Shown here piece by piece: positions 36,333 through 44,436 of a DNA stretch of 64,000 nucleotides. Every line of letters starts with the position of its first letter. Position 1 is the first letter of the stretch. A program made the translations under genes and the position numbers. A model generated the notes under the pieces. The model was given only the letters and a program-made list of their open reading frames with translations. It was not told the origin of the DNA and ran no database searches. The stretch comes from CAZAMB01 sp964501365 (GTDB lineage: Bacteria > Planctomycetota > Phycisphaerae > UBA1845): the NCBI GenBank assembly GCA_964501365.1, contig CAZCST010000001.1, forward strand, positions 124,001 to 188,000. The letters are read 5' to 3'.

Positions 36333-36542
36333 AATTCGAACCGAAAACCGCCAATGCGATTCGCGTGTTCGGGCGGGTATTCTTATACGCTGCGTGCGGG
36401 AACGTCAAGACAGGCGCTATGGGCATCAAAACGCAACGTTGGGTTTTGAGGCTTTGGTTCACATCGCTCTCGCCGCACGATATGCGGCGCCAGACCTTGC
36501 CACCCTGCGGACGTAGAGCCGAAGGTCGCGTAAGATGACGCC

Positions 36543-37685
36543 GTGCATATTAGCCGATTCGCCATTTTGATTGTTCTGGCCGGGGCATCCGCCATCGGCT
36601 GGCTTTTCTATCAGCAGACCCGAAAGCCGCGATTGATCGTTTCCGGATTTGTGGAAGCCGACGAAGTCCGCGTCGGATCGCAAATCGGCGGTCGCGTGGA
36701 ATCCATGCTCGTCGATGAGGGTCAGCGTGTTTCGGCGGGAACGCCGCTGTTTACCCTCGCCCCGTTCGACTGGCAGGAACGGCTCGCCGAAGCGCAGGCC
36801 CAGCTTGTGTCAGCTCAGGCGGAGCACACCCGACTGAAGGCCGGCTACCGGATCGCGGAAATCGCCCAGGCACGGGCAAGGCGGGATCGGGCGTCTTCTG
36901 TCCTCGCGCGGCTGACAGCCGGCCCGCGACCCGGTGAAATCGAAATCGCGCGCGAGAGGCTCAAATTCGCGCGGGCCAATCTGGAACTCGCTCAGTCAGA
37001 GCACGCGCGCGTAACCAAACTGCGTGAACAGGAACGTGCCGCAAAAACAGAATACGACCAGGCCATCCGCGAACTCAAACAAACCCAATCTGAAGCAGCG
37101 TCCGCCGAGCAGGAAGTTGCCTTATTGGAAGAAGGAACCCGCAAGGAGGAACTGGAGGAGGCCCGCGCGGCTCTGGCTGAGGCCGAGCAGGCCCTGCATC
37201 TCGTGGAAGAGGGCTTCCGAGCTGAGGATGTCGCAAAAGCTGCGGCGCAGGTGGCGGCAGCGGAGGCCCGCGTGGCCGCCATCAATAAGCAGATGCAGGA
37301 GTTATCCGTCTCTTCACCGTGCGACTGCGTGGTGGAGGGTGTGGAACTGCGACCGGGTGATCTCGTCCCGGCGAGCGCCCCGGCCGTCACGCTGTTGGAT
37401 TTATCGCGACTTTGGATTCGAAGCTACGTGCCGGAGTCCCTGCTGGGCCGCGTCACAGTCGGTCAGCGCGTGCCTGTGCGCATTGACGGTTTTCCTGACC
37501 GAAAGTTTATTGGACGAATCTCCTACCTGGCTTCCGACGGCGAATTCACGCCACGAAACATTCAGACACCGGAGGAACGCAGCAAACAGGTCTTTCGCGT
37601 CAAGGTGTACCTGGAAGAGGGACGTGAGCTGCTCCGCGTGGGAATGGCCGGCGACGTGCTGTTCGACGAGGCGACCGGGCCATGA
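36543..37685 (+). CDS. HlyD-family membrane fusion protein (YbhG-like)
   Basis: A 380-residue periplasmic adaptor with an N-terminal membrane anchor (FAILIVLAGASAIGWLFY) and a GTG start. A split biotinyl-lipoyl domain (VGSQIGGRVESMLVDEGQRV and SVSSPCDCVVEGVELRPGDLV) flanks a long Glu/Ala/Arg-rich coiled coil at about 80-250 containing repeated TAGPRPGEIEIARERL-like arms, as in YbhG/EmrA-type adaptors. A beta-barrel segment follows (GQRVPVRIDGFPDRKFIGRI). It overlaps the ATPase gene by ATGA and with it forms a three-gene exporter. In the analogous YbhGFSR system the substrates are drugs or cations. Confidence 0.9.
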   Translation: MHISRFAILIVLAGASAIGWLFYQQTRKPRLIVSGFVEADEVRVGSQIGGRVESMLVDEGQRVSAGTPLFTLAPFDWQERLAEAQAQLVSAQAEHTRLKAGYRIAEIAQARARRDRASSVLARLTAGPRPGEIEIARERLKFARANLELAQSEHARVTKLREQERAAKTEYDQAIRELKQTQSEAASAEQEVALLEEGTRKEELEEARAALAEAEQALHLVEEGFRAEDVAKAAAQVAAAEARVAAINKQMQELSVSSPCDCVVEGVELRPGDLVPASAPAVTLLDLSRLWIRSYVPESLLGRVTVGQRVPVRIDGFPDRKFIGRISYLASDGEFTPRNIQTPEERSKQVFRVKVYLEEGRELLRVGMAGDVLFDEATGP

Positions 37686-38632
37686 GAGAGCCGGTGATTC
37701 ACACGGAAAAGCTGACTCGCCGCTTTGGGTCGGTGGTCGCATTGAGCGAAGTCTCGCTCGACGTCCCGAAGGCCAGTATCTTCGGCCTGCTTGGTCCCAA
37801 CGGCTCGGGCAAGTCCACGTTGATTCGACTGCTCTGCGGCGTTCTCGCGCCGACGTCCGGACGCGGCTTCGTGCTGGGATACGACATCGCCACGCAGTCG
37901 GAGGCGATCAAGCAGCGCATTGGCTATATGTCACAAAAGTTCAGCCTCTATGCCGACCTGAGCGTGGTCGAAAATATCCGTTTTTACGCGAGAATTTACG
38001 GACTTTCGCTCGCCCGGCAGCGCGAGCGCGAAAAGGCGGTGATCGAACTTACCGGGATCGGCCCGTATGTGACGCGGCTTGGCTCGCAACTCTCCGGCGG
38101 CTGGAAGCAACGGCTGGCACTGGCGTGCGCCCTGATTCACGAGCCGGAAATCCTCTTTCTCGACGAACCGACGGCGGGGATTGATCCCGTCGCCCGGCGC
38201 GATCTGTGGGACCTCCTTTTCGAGCTTTCCCACCAGGGCTGCACCATGTTCGTCACCACGCACTACATGGACGAGGCCGAACGCTGTACTCGCGTGGGTT
38301 ATATATACCAGTCAAGAATCATTGCCCTCGGCGACCCCGAAGAATTGAAGGCCGGCCCTGAAGTGACGCCGCCTGGCACCACGCGCTACGAATTTTCCGT
38401 CTCCGCGGCCCCGGCGGCACTGGCCAGGGCACGAATCATCCCCGAAGTAAAAGATGCAACTTTGTTCGGCACCGAAATCCATATATTGCTGGACAACCGG
38501 CTTGCACCGGAGGCGCTCCTGCACCTTATTGCTCCCAACGAAAAACAAGCCTCCTTCCGCCCCATCCATCCGTCACTCGAAGATGTCTTCGTCACTCTCA
38601 GCCGCCGACAGGCATTAAAGGCCGCATCATGA
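37682..38632 (+). CDS. ABC-2 exporter ATP-binding protein (YbhF-like)
   Basis: A 316-residue ATPase of the tripartite exporter. Walker A is GPNGSGKST, the signature is LSGGWKQRLA, Walker B is ILFLDEPTAGIDP and the switch His is in TTHYMDEAE. It matches one half of E. coli YbhF, which is a tandem fusion; here a single domain must form homodimers. The C-terminal 80 residues end with SLEDVFVTLSRRQ, typical of ABC-2 ATPases. ATGA overlaps join it to both neighbours, so stoichiometric co-translation is likely. Confidence 0.93.
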   Translation: MREPVIHTEKLTRRFGSVVALSEVSLDVPKASIFGLLGPNGSGKSTLIRLLCGVLAPTSGRGFVLGYDIATQSEAIKQRIGYMSQKFSLYADLSVVENIRFYARIYGLSLARQREREKAVIELTGIGPYVTRLGSQLSGGWKQRLALACALIHEPEILFLDEPTAGIDPVARRDLWDLLFELSHQGCTMFVTTHYMDEAERCTRVGYIYQSRIIALGDPEELKAGPEVTPPGTTRYEFSVSAAPAALARARIIPEVKDATLFGTEIHILLDNRLAPEALLHLIAPNEKQASFRPIHPSLEDVFVTLSRRQALKAAS

Positions 38633-39774
38633 GAGGATTCTGGGCCATCCTCCTTAAGGAATTCGCCCACATCCGCCGCGATCGCGTCACCGTGTTCTTC
38701 ACCTTCATGGTTCCGGTCATTCAACTCACGATTTTCGGATTCGCCATCGACGTGACCATCGACAACATTCCACTGGCCGTGCTCGATCTCGATGGCCGGC
38801 AGGACAGCCGCGAACTGATCGACGCACTGGAAAACACCCAGGCCTTTCAGGTCGTCGAGCGGCCCGCCGATTCCGAATCGTTCAATCGGGCGATCACCTC
38901 GGGACGCGCCAAGGCGGGGATTCTGATTCCCGCCGATTATTCCGAGCGGCTGCTTCTGCGCGAAAAAGCCGAAGTCCAGTTCTGGATTGACGGCAGCGAC
39001 TCGCAGGTCGCCACAACCGCGCTCAACACGGTAAACCTGTTGGCGATGCAGACGGCCTTTGGTCGCGCCCGCTCCATCGGCGAGTCGATGCAGGTGGCCG
39101 CTGCCCGTAACGAACGCGGAGAGGCCGCCATCCCCATCGAAGTTCGCGCACGCCTCCTGTTCAATCCGAACTTGGAAAGCTCGCACTTCTTCGTACCCGG
39201 CCTCATCGCCATCATTTTGCAACTTGTCCTCCTGTTCCTTACAAGTTTTTCGATTGTCCGCGAGCGGGAAATGGGCACACTTGAGCAGCTCTTCGTCACC
39301 CCCGTTGGCCGCATGGGACTGCTCATGGGCAAGCTCGTCCCCTACGCACTCATGGCCTTCGGTGAGTTGCTCATCATTCTCGTGACGATGCAGGTTGTGT
39401 TCGGCGTGCCGATCAACGGCAGCCTGACTCTCCTTCTTCTGCTCAGCGGGCTGTACATCGTCACCGTGCTCGGATTGGGCCTGCTCATTTCCACGATCGC
39501 CCGCACGCAGCTCGAAGGCATCCAACTCGCATTCCTGATCATGCTGCCGTCGGTGTTTCTCTCGGGTTTCATGTTCCCGCGCTCGGAAATGATCGCCCCC
39601 ATTCGCATCATCGGAAATATCCTGCCGGTCACCTATTTCGTAGAAATCGTCCGGGGCGTGATTCTTCGCGGGGCCGATGCCGTCGATCTGGTTCCGTCCA
39701 TCCTGGGGCTGGCCTGCTGCTGCATCGTGATTCTCTCGCTCAGCGTACGCCGCTTCCGCAAGCAACTTGACTAA
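38629..39774 (+). CDS. ABC-2 exporter permease (YbhS/YbhR-like)
   Basis: A 381-residue membrane permease. The N-terminus is RGFWAILLKEFAHIRRDRVT, the usual amphipathic start, then a helix (FFTFMVPVIQLTIFGFAIDV), a periplasmic domain of about 130 residues, and five helices from about residue 180, with REREMGTLEQLFVTPVG between the first two. It probably homodimerises, since only one permease gene is present where E. coli has two. It is the last gene of the exporter operon. Confidence 0.92.
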   Translation: MRGFWAILLKEFAHIRRDRVTVFFTFMVPVIQLTIFGFAIDVTIDNIPLAVLDLDGRQDSRELIDALENTQAFQVVERPADSESFNRAITSGRAKAGILIPADYSERLLLREKAEVQFWIDGSDSQVATTALNTVNLLAMQTAFGRARSIGESMQVAAARNERGEAAIPIEVRARLLFNPNLESSHFFVPGLIAIILQLVLLFLTSFSIVREREMGTLEQLFVTPVGRMGLLMGKLVPYALMAFGELLIILVTMQVVFGVPINGSLTLLLLLSGLYIVTVLGLGLLISTIARTQLEGIQLAFLIMLPSVFLSGFMFPRSEMIAPIRIIGNILPVTYFVEIVRGVILRGADAVDLVPSILGLACCCIVILSLSVRRFRKQLD

Positions 39775-39831
39775 ACAATCCTCTCGTGGAGACGCGGGGA
39801 AGCCATCACCATAGTCTGGTGGACATACAGA

Positions 39832-39892
39832 GCGTCATACTGAGCGAAACGAAGAATCCCGTTGATGAATGTTCTTCTGTGCTCAGGATCAC
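39832..39892. repeat. Dispersed repeat, copy 2 (CGTCATACTGAGCG type)
   Basis: GCGTCATACTGAGCGAAACG, then GAAGAATCCC and CTCAGGATCAC. It lies between the exporter operon and pheS, so the open frame upstream of the pheS start here is not coding. Confidence 0.7.
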
Positions 39893-39967
39893 AGCGGTCT
39901 CTGCGACTCCGCTTCTCTGCGAGAACATCGCTTGTCCGAATTCGCCTCGGCGGGTACAAAGCGCGGC

Positions 39968-41044
39968 ATGGATATCCAGCAACTTCAGACTCGAATTGCC
40001 GAGATCGAAGGTCAGACGGCGCGAAGCGCCAGTGACTTGAATTCCGCCGATTCCCTGCGCTCGCTGGATACCTCCATATTGGGGAAAACCGGATCGCTCG
40101 GCTCACTCATCGCGAACATCAAGGAATATCCGGCGGACCAGCGCGGACAGGTCGGCAAACTGGTCAACGAAGCCAAGGGCCGCATCAAAGCGGTTCTCGA
40201 TGCCCGACTCACCGAGATTCAATCAGCGGCCAGCCAGGCCGAGCACGCGCACGCGAAGGAGTTTGATCCCACGCTTCCGCCCGCACCGCGTCCTATGGGC
40301 AGCGTGCATCCGGTGACGGCCGTGCAATGGGAAATCGAACGCCTCTTCGAGCGAATGGGCTTCACAGTCGAGGCCGGCCCGGAGATGGAAACCGAGTACA
40401 ACAACTTCGAAGCTCTCAACATTCCCGCGACTCACCCGGCCCGCGACATGCAGGACACGTTCTGGCTGGAGAACGGCATGGTGCTTCGGACGCACACGTC
40501 GCCGGTGCAGCATCGAGCGATGAAGAAGTTTGGCGCGCCGCTGCGCGTGATCGCGCCGGGGCGGTGCTTCCGCTACGAGACCATCGACGCTTCGCACGAA
40601 AATACATTTCACCAGGTCGAAGGCCTGATGATCGACCGCGACATCGGCCTGCCGCACCTGATCGCCATGGCCAAAACGCTGCTGGAGGAGGTCATGCGCC
40701 GCCCGGTCCAGCTCCGTGTGCGGCCCGGCTTCTTCCCGTTCGTCGAGCCCGGCATTGAAATCGACATGAACTGCGAAATCTGCGGCGGGAAGAAATGTCC
40801 GACCTGCAAGCACTCAGGCTGGGTCGAGATTCTCCCGGCGGGCATGGTCCACCCCAACGTACTGCGGGCGGGTGGAATCGATCCCGACCAGTGGAGCGGC
40901 TTCGCATTCGGCCTGGGCCTGACGCGACTTGCCATGATGAAATTCGGCATCCGCGACATCCGCGTTCTCAATAGTGGCGACTTGCGACCGATCGTGTCAA
41001 CGACACGACTCAACGGACCGGAGGTAATCGTGCCCACATGTTGA
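39968..41044 (+). CDS. pheS: Phenylalanine--tRNA ligase alpha subunit
   Basis: A 358-residue catalytic subunit of the (alpha-beta)2 synthetase charging tRNA-Phe. An N-terminal coiled coil (MDIQQLQTRIAEIEGQ) precedes the class II core: motif 1 region HPVTAVQWEIERLFERMGF, EAGPEMETEYNNFEALNIP, motif 2 FRYETIDASHENTFHQVEG and motif 3 GFAFGLGLTRLAM. CEICGGKKCPTCKHSGW inside the core is a four-cysteine metal-type insert seen in some PheS proteins. I start at the ATG at 39968 because upstream codons lie in a repeat. It overlaps pheT by seven bases. Confidence 0.96.
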   Translation: MDIQQLQTRIAEIEGQTARSASDLNSADSLRSLDTSILGKTGSLGSLIANIKEYPADQRGQVGKLVNEAKGRIKAVLDARLTEIQSAASQAEHAHAKEFDPTLPPAPRPMGSVHPVTAVQWEIERLFERMGFTVEAGPEMETEYNNFEALNIPATHPARDMQDTFWLENGMVLRTHTSPVQHRAMKKFGAPLRVIAPGRCFRYETIDASHENTFHQVEGLMIDRDIGLPHLIAMAKTLLEEVMRRPVQLRVRPGFFPFVEPGIEIDMNCEICGGKKCPTCKHSGWVEILPAGMVHPNVLRAGGIDPDQWSGFAFGLGLTRLAMMKFGIRDIRVLNSGDLRPIVSTTRLNGPEVIVPTC

Positions 41045-43437
41045 TCTCGCTCAACTGGATTCGCGATTACGTCGATCTGACTGCCGACATTGATGTTGTT
41101 GCGCTGGCGGAAGTGTTCACGCGCACGACGGCCGAGGTGGACGGCGTCCATCGCCTCGAAGTCGCCGCAAAGGGTCTCATCGCCGCTCAGGTCAAAACCG
41201 TTTCCCCGCCGCTGGGATCGAGCCATCTTCGACAGGCCGTGCTGGACGTGGGTAGTGGCAAGCAAATCGAAACGGTAACGGCTGCTCCAAAGCTCAACGT
41301 CGGCGACAAGGTCATCTACGCACCGCCTGGCGCGGCAGTGAAGGCAACTGGCGAAATCAAGGTTTCCACGGTCGCGGGGCGTCAAAGTACCGGCATGATT
41401 CTCGCCGCCGATTCGCTCGGCATCGAGATGGGCGGACAGGAAGCGGTCTTTCTCTCCGACGAATTCAAAACCGGAGATGCGCTGCCTTGCGAACTCTTCG
41501 ACGACTGGCTGATCGAAATCGACAACAAGTCGCTCACCAACCGCCCGGACCTCTGGGGCCACTACGGCATCGCCCGCGAAATCGCAGCGCTAACGAGCCG
41601 GGAACTGAAGCCATCGCGATCCCAATCGTCCGAAATCGACAATCGCCAATCGACAATTGCCAATTCAATTCCCATCGCCATCGCCGACCCGAAGGCTTGT
41701 CCACGATACAGTGCGATTCTCCTCGAAGGTGTGGGCAACCAGCCCGCACCGCTGTGGATGCAGCTTCGCATCGGCCACGTCGGGCAGCGGCCCATCAGCG
41801 CCCTCGTGGACCTCACCAACTACATCATGCTCGACCTCGGCCAGCCCATGCACGCCTTTGACGCAGACAAGGTTCGGCAGATCGAAGTGGACTGGGCGGG
41901 GGAGGGCGAGAAATTCAAAACGCTCGACGGCGTCGAACGGGTGCTGATGAAAACCGACCTGATGATCAAATCCAAAGGCAAGTCCGTAGGCATCGCTGGT
42001 GTGATGGGCGGCCTGGACACCGAAGTTTCCGGCACGACGAAATCGCTCCTGCTGGAGTCCGCCAACTTCAACGGCGCGACCATCCGCCGCACGGCTTCGC
42101 GCCTGGGATTGCGGACCGACGCCAGCGCCCGGTTCGAAAAATCTCTCGATCCGGCCAACACGGTTCTGGCGATTGAACGATTCGTACATCTGGCTCGCAC
42201 CATGTTCCCGTCCATGAAGATCGCCGGCCGATTGGCTGACGCCTATCCAACTCCGGCCAAGCCCGCCCGCGTGAGCGTCAATCCGCAACATGCCGCCCGA
42301 ACCATCGGACGCGAAGTAACCATCGAGGAAGCGCGACAACTCCTTTCGCCGCTGGGTTTCGAAGTGTCAAGCAGTGGCACAAACTGGGATGTGGGCGTGC
42401 CCGGCTTCCGCGCCACGGGCGACATTTCCATTGAAGCCGACGTGATCGAAGAACTCTCCCGCCGCATTGGCTATGACAACATCGTCCCGGCCATGCCGCA
42501 CACCACGGCCCGCACCTTCGCCTTCAACGCGATTCACGAACTCGAGCAGCGCTCGCTGCAATACTTCTCGACAGCGCATGATTTCCACGAGATTCACGGC
42601 TATCTCTGGTACGACGACGTCTGGCTGACGCAACTTGGCTACGATCCCGGCCCGACACCACAACTTCGCAACCCGGCCGGTCAGGGCCTGGCCCGCCTGC
42701 GGGCTTCGCTTCTTCCCGGCCTGCTCGCCGCCCTGCCCAAAAACCGCTTTCACTTTGATTCACTGTCCCTCCTGGAACTTGGCAGCGTGTTTCACCTATC
42801 GGCAAACGCCGAATATCGTCACCTTGGCCTGATCCTCGCTCAGCGTGGCAAAAACGTCGAAGCGGAGCTGAACGACCGACTTCGCGCCGCTATTTCCGGC
42901 TGGGCTTGGGAGCGCTTTGGCCGCAGCGCATCGTTTCTTGAGACTCCATCGGCCTCAAACCGCCCCTGGGAGCAATCGGAAAAGAACGCTGTGATTTCCA
43001 TCGACGGCACACAAGCCGGTCGCGTTGGCGTCATCGATCTGGCACTGCGACGACGGATGGATGAGCATCTCGGCGCATGGGGCATTGTCTGGGCCGAACT
43101 GCATCTGGCTCAACTGGCCGACCTCCCGCGCAAATCGGAGAAGCTGGGCACGATCCCGCCCTTCCCAAACGTCGAGATCGATTTCACGCTCGCGGTCCAG
43201 CGAACGGTTCGTTACGCAGATGTGTCTCAACATCTGGGCAGGTTCCAGCACCCCCTTCTGAAGTCCATTCGATTCGTCACCGCCTACGACGACGAAAAGT
43301 CCGGCAAACGAAGCCTCACCTTCCGCAGCGTACTGGGTGACGATCACCGAACGCTCAACGAATCCGACACTGCGGCGTTTCGGGATTCGTTCGATACCTT
43401 CGCCGCACAGTCGGGCTACGAGATCAAACGAGCATGA
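41038..43437 (+). CDS. pheT: Phenylalanine--tRNA ligase beta subunit
   Basis: A 799-residue subunit. It starts with the usual LISLNWIRDYVDL, followed by an EMAP-type tRNA-binding domain (about 40-150), the B3/B4 editing domain, the B5 domain (VSVNPQHAARTIGREV), the inactive class II core and a C-terminal FDX-ACB domain (FPNVEIDFTLAVQRTVRYADV). Between RELK and IAIADPKACPRYSA a segment of about 18 residues (SEIDNRQSTIANS) is encoded by a word repeat at 41617-41672 and looks like an in-frame insertion in a surface loop. It is co-translated with pheS. Confidence 0.96.
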   Translation: MLISLNWIRDYVDLTADIDVVALAEVFTRTTAEVDGVHRLEVAAKGLIAAQVKTVSPPLGSSHLRQAVLDVGSGKQIETVTAAPKLNVGDKVIYAPPGAAVKATGEIKVSTVAGRQSTGMILAADSLGIEMGGQEAVFLSDEFKTGDALPCELFDDWLIEIDNKSLTNRPDLWGHYGIAREIAALTSRELKPSRSQSSEIDNRQSTIANSIPIAIADPKACPRYSAILLEGVGNQPAPLWMQLRIGHVGQRPISALVDLTNYIMLDLGQPMHAFDADKVRQIEVDWAGEGEKFKTLDGVERVLMKTDLMIKSKGKSVGIAGVMGGLDTEVSGTTKSLLLESANFNGATIRRTASRLGLRTDASARFEKSLDPANTVLAIERFVHLARTMFPSMKIAGRLADAYPTPAKPARVSVNPQHAARTIGREVTIEEARQLLSPLGFEVSSSGTNWDVGVPGFRATGDISIEADVIEELSRRIGYDNIVPAMPHTTARTFAFNAIHELEQRSLQYFSTAHDFHEIHGYLWYDDVWLTQLGYDPGPTPQLRNPAGQGLARLRASLLPGLLAALPKNRFHFDSLSLLELGSVFHLSANAEYRHLGLILAQRGKNVEAELNDRLRAAISGWAWERFGRSASFLETPSASNRPWEQSEKNAVISIDGTQAGRVGVIDLALRRRMDEHLGAWGIVWAELHLAQLADLPRKSEKLGTIPPFPNVEIDFTLAVQRTVRYADVSQHLGRFQHPLLKSIRFVTAYDDEKSGKRSLTFRSVLGDDHRTLNESDTAAFRDSFDTFAAQSGYEIKRA
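41617..41672. repeat. Word repeat inserted in pheT
   Basis: Variants of CCGAAATCGACA, AATCGCCAATCGACA and ATTGCCAATTC, in frame and without stop codons, at the junction before the B3 domain. Confidence 0.7.
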
Positions 43438-44411
43438 AACGGGCATTTGCAATCGTTGTGACATCGCTTTGCGGATTGGCCGGCGGCTGCGCGGCGCTGG
43501 GCGGAGGCCGACTGCCCGAATCTGTCATCACCGCGCAGGATCCCGCGCTGGGCCGCGACTATCTGCTCTATCGCCCGGCAGTCTACGATCGCGATCGCGA
43601 CTGGCCCCTGGTTGTCGCCTGTCACGGCGGAATCGGCGATTCGCCCAAAGCCCAAATCAAGCAGTGGCACGAACTGGCGGACAAATACGGATTCCTCGTC
43701 GTCGCGCCGCAGCTTCTCAGCAGCGGGAAGGCGGAAAAACTTCCGGACGACGAGCGCCACATCCTTTCGGTGGTGGATCATGTTCGCGCGGGCCAGTCGA
43801 TCTCCGATGATCGCATCCTCATGTACGGCCAGGGGACCGGGGCACTCCCGGCATTCATCACCGCCTTGGGCGCGCCCGATATCTTTCGCACCATTGCAGT
43901 ATCCGAACCAAAATTTCAAGTCGACGACCTGACGAACATGAACCGCGCGCTGGACCCCTACCAGCCGCTCTTGATCCGCTACAACTCCCATGACCTGGTG
44001 CTCGGCAAGCACGTGCGGGACAGCGTGGACTGGCTGCGTGAGCATGGGGCCAACCTCCGTGCGGAGACCTTCGGCACCGACTCCGCCAGTGGGCTTCAGC
44101 GCGTCGTCGAGTTCTACCAACTCGTGATTCGCAATGAGCCTTGGGTGCGAATTCGCTCCGCCCCGACTGGAGCGGCCGACATGATGGAACTCGCCTTCCA
44201 GGTCCGGACCGCCCAACCATTGCAGGAGTTGCATTGGGAATTTGGCGATGGAGCCCAGTCAACCGAGCTCCAGCCGATTCACCGCTATGCCGCGCCCGGT
44301 GATTACACCCTGCGAGTGTCGGGCAGGCAAAAGAAGGACACGGTTTCCAGGTCGTTGACGGTCCACGTGCCCGCAAGCAGCACGAGCGTTGCGCCGACAA
44401 AAGTGCCTTGA
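43434..44411 (+). CDS. Putative lipoprotein: PHB-depolymerase-like fold plus PKD domain, nucleophile missing
   Basis: A 325-residue exported protein. The signal region ends in LAGGC, a possible lipobox. Residues about 30-230 resemble LpqC/feruloyl-esterase-like alpha/beta hydrolases: DYLLYRPAVYD, VVACHGGIGDSP (oxyanion region) and ADKYGFLVVAPQ. Where the nucleophile elbow should read GxSxGG, it has YGQGTGA with Gly in place of Ser, so hydrolysis is doubtful. A C-terminal PKD domain (LHWEFGDGAQST, HRYAAPGDYTLRV, about 255-310) suggests extracellular carbohydrate or protein contact. Its ATG overlaps the pheT stop by four bases, so it may be co-expressed. Confidence 0.8.
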   Translation: MKRAFAIVVTSLCGLAGGCAALGGGRLPESVITAQDPALGRDYLLYRPAVYDRDRDWPLVVACHGGIGDSPKAQIKQWHELADKYGFLVVAPQLLSSGKAEKLPDDERHILSVVDHVRAGQSISDDRILMYGQGTGALPAFITALGAPDIFRTIAVSEPKFQVDDLTNMNRALDPYQPLLIRYNSHDLVLGKHVRDSVDWLREHGANLRAETFGTDSASGLQRVVEFYQLVIRNEPWVRIRSAPTGAADMMELAFQVRTAQPLQELHWEFGDGAQSTELQPIHRYAAPGDYTLRVSGRQKKDTVSRSLTVHVPASSTSVAPTKVP

Positions 44412-44436
44412 TCGATCCCGCTAACCCAGGCAGGCC

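Noticed and set aside
38386..39765. 459-codon minus-strand frame
   Set aside because: Antisense to the exporter permease and ATPase end; composition (His, Asp, Glu, Gly) is typical of a shadow frame.
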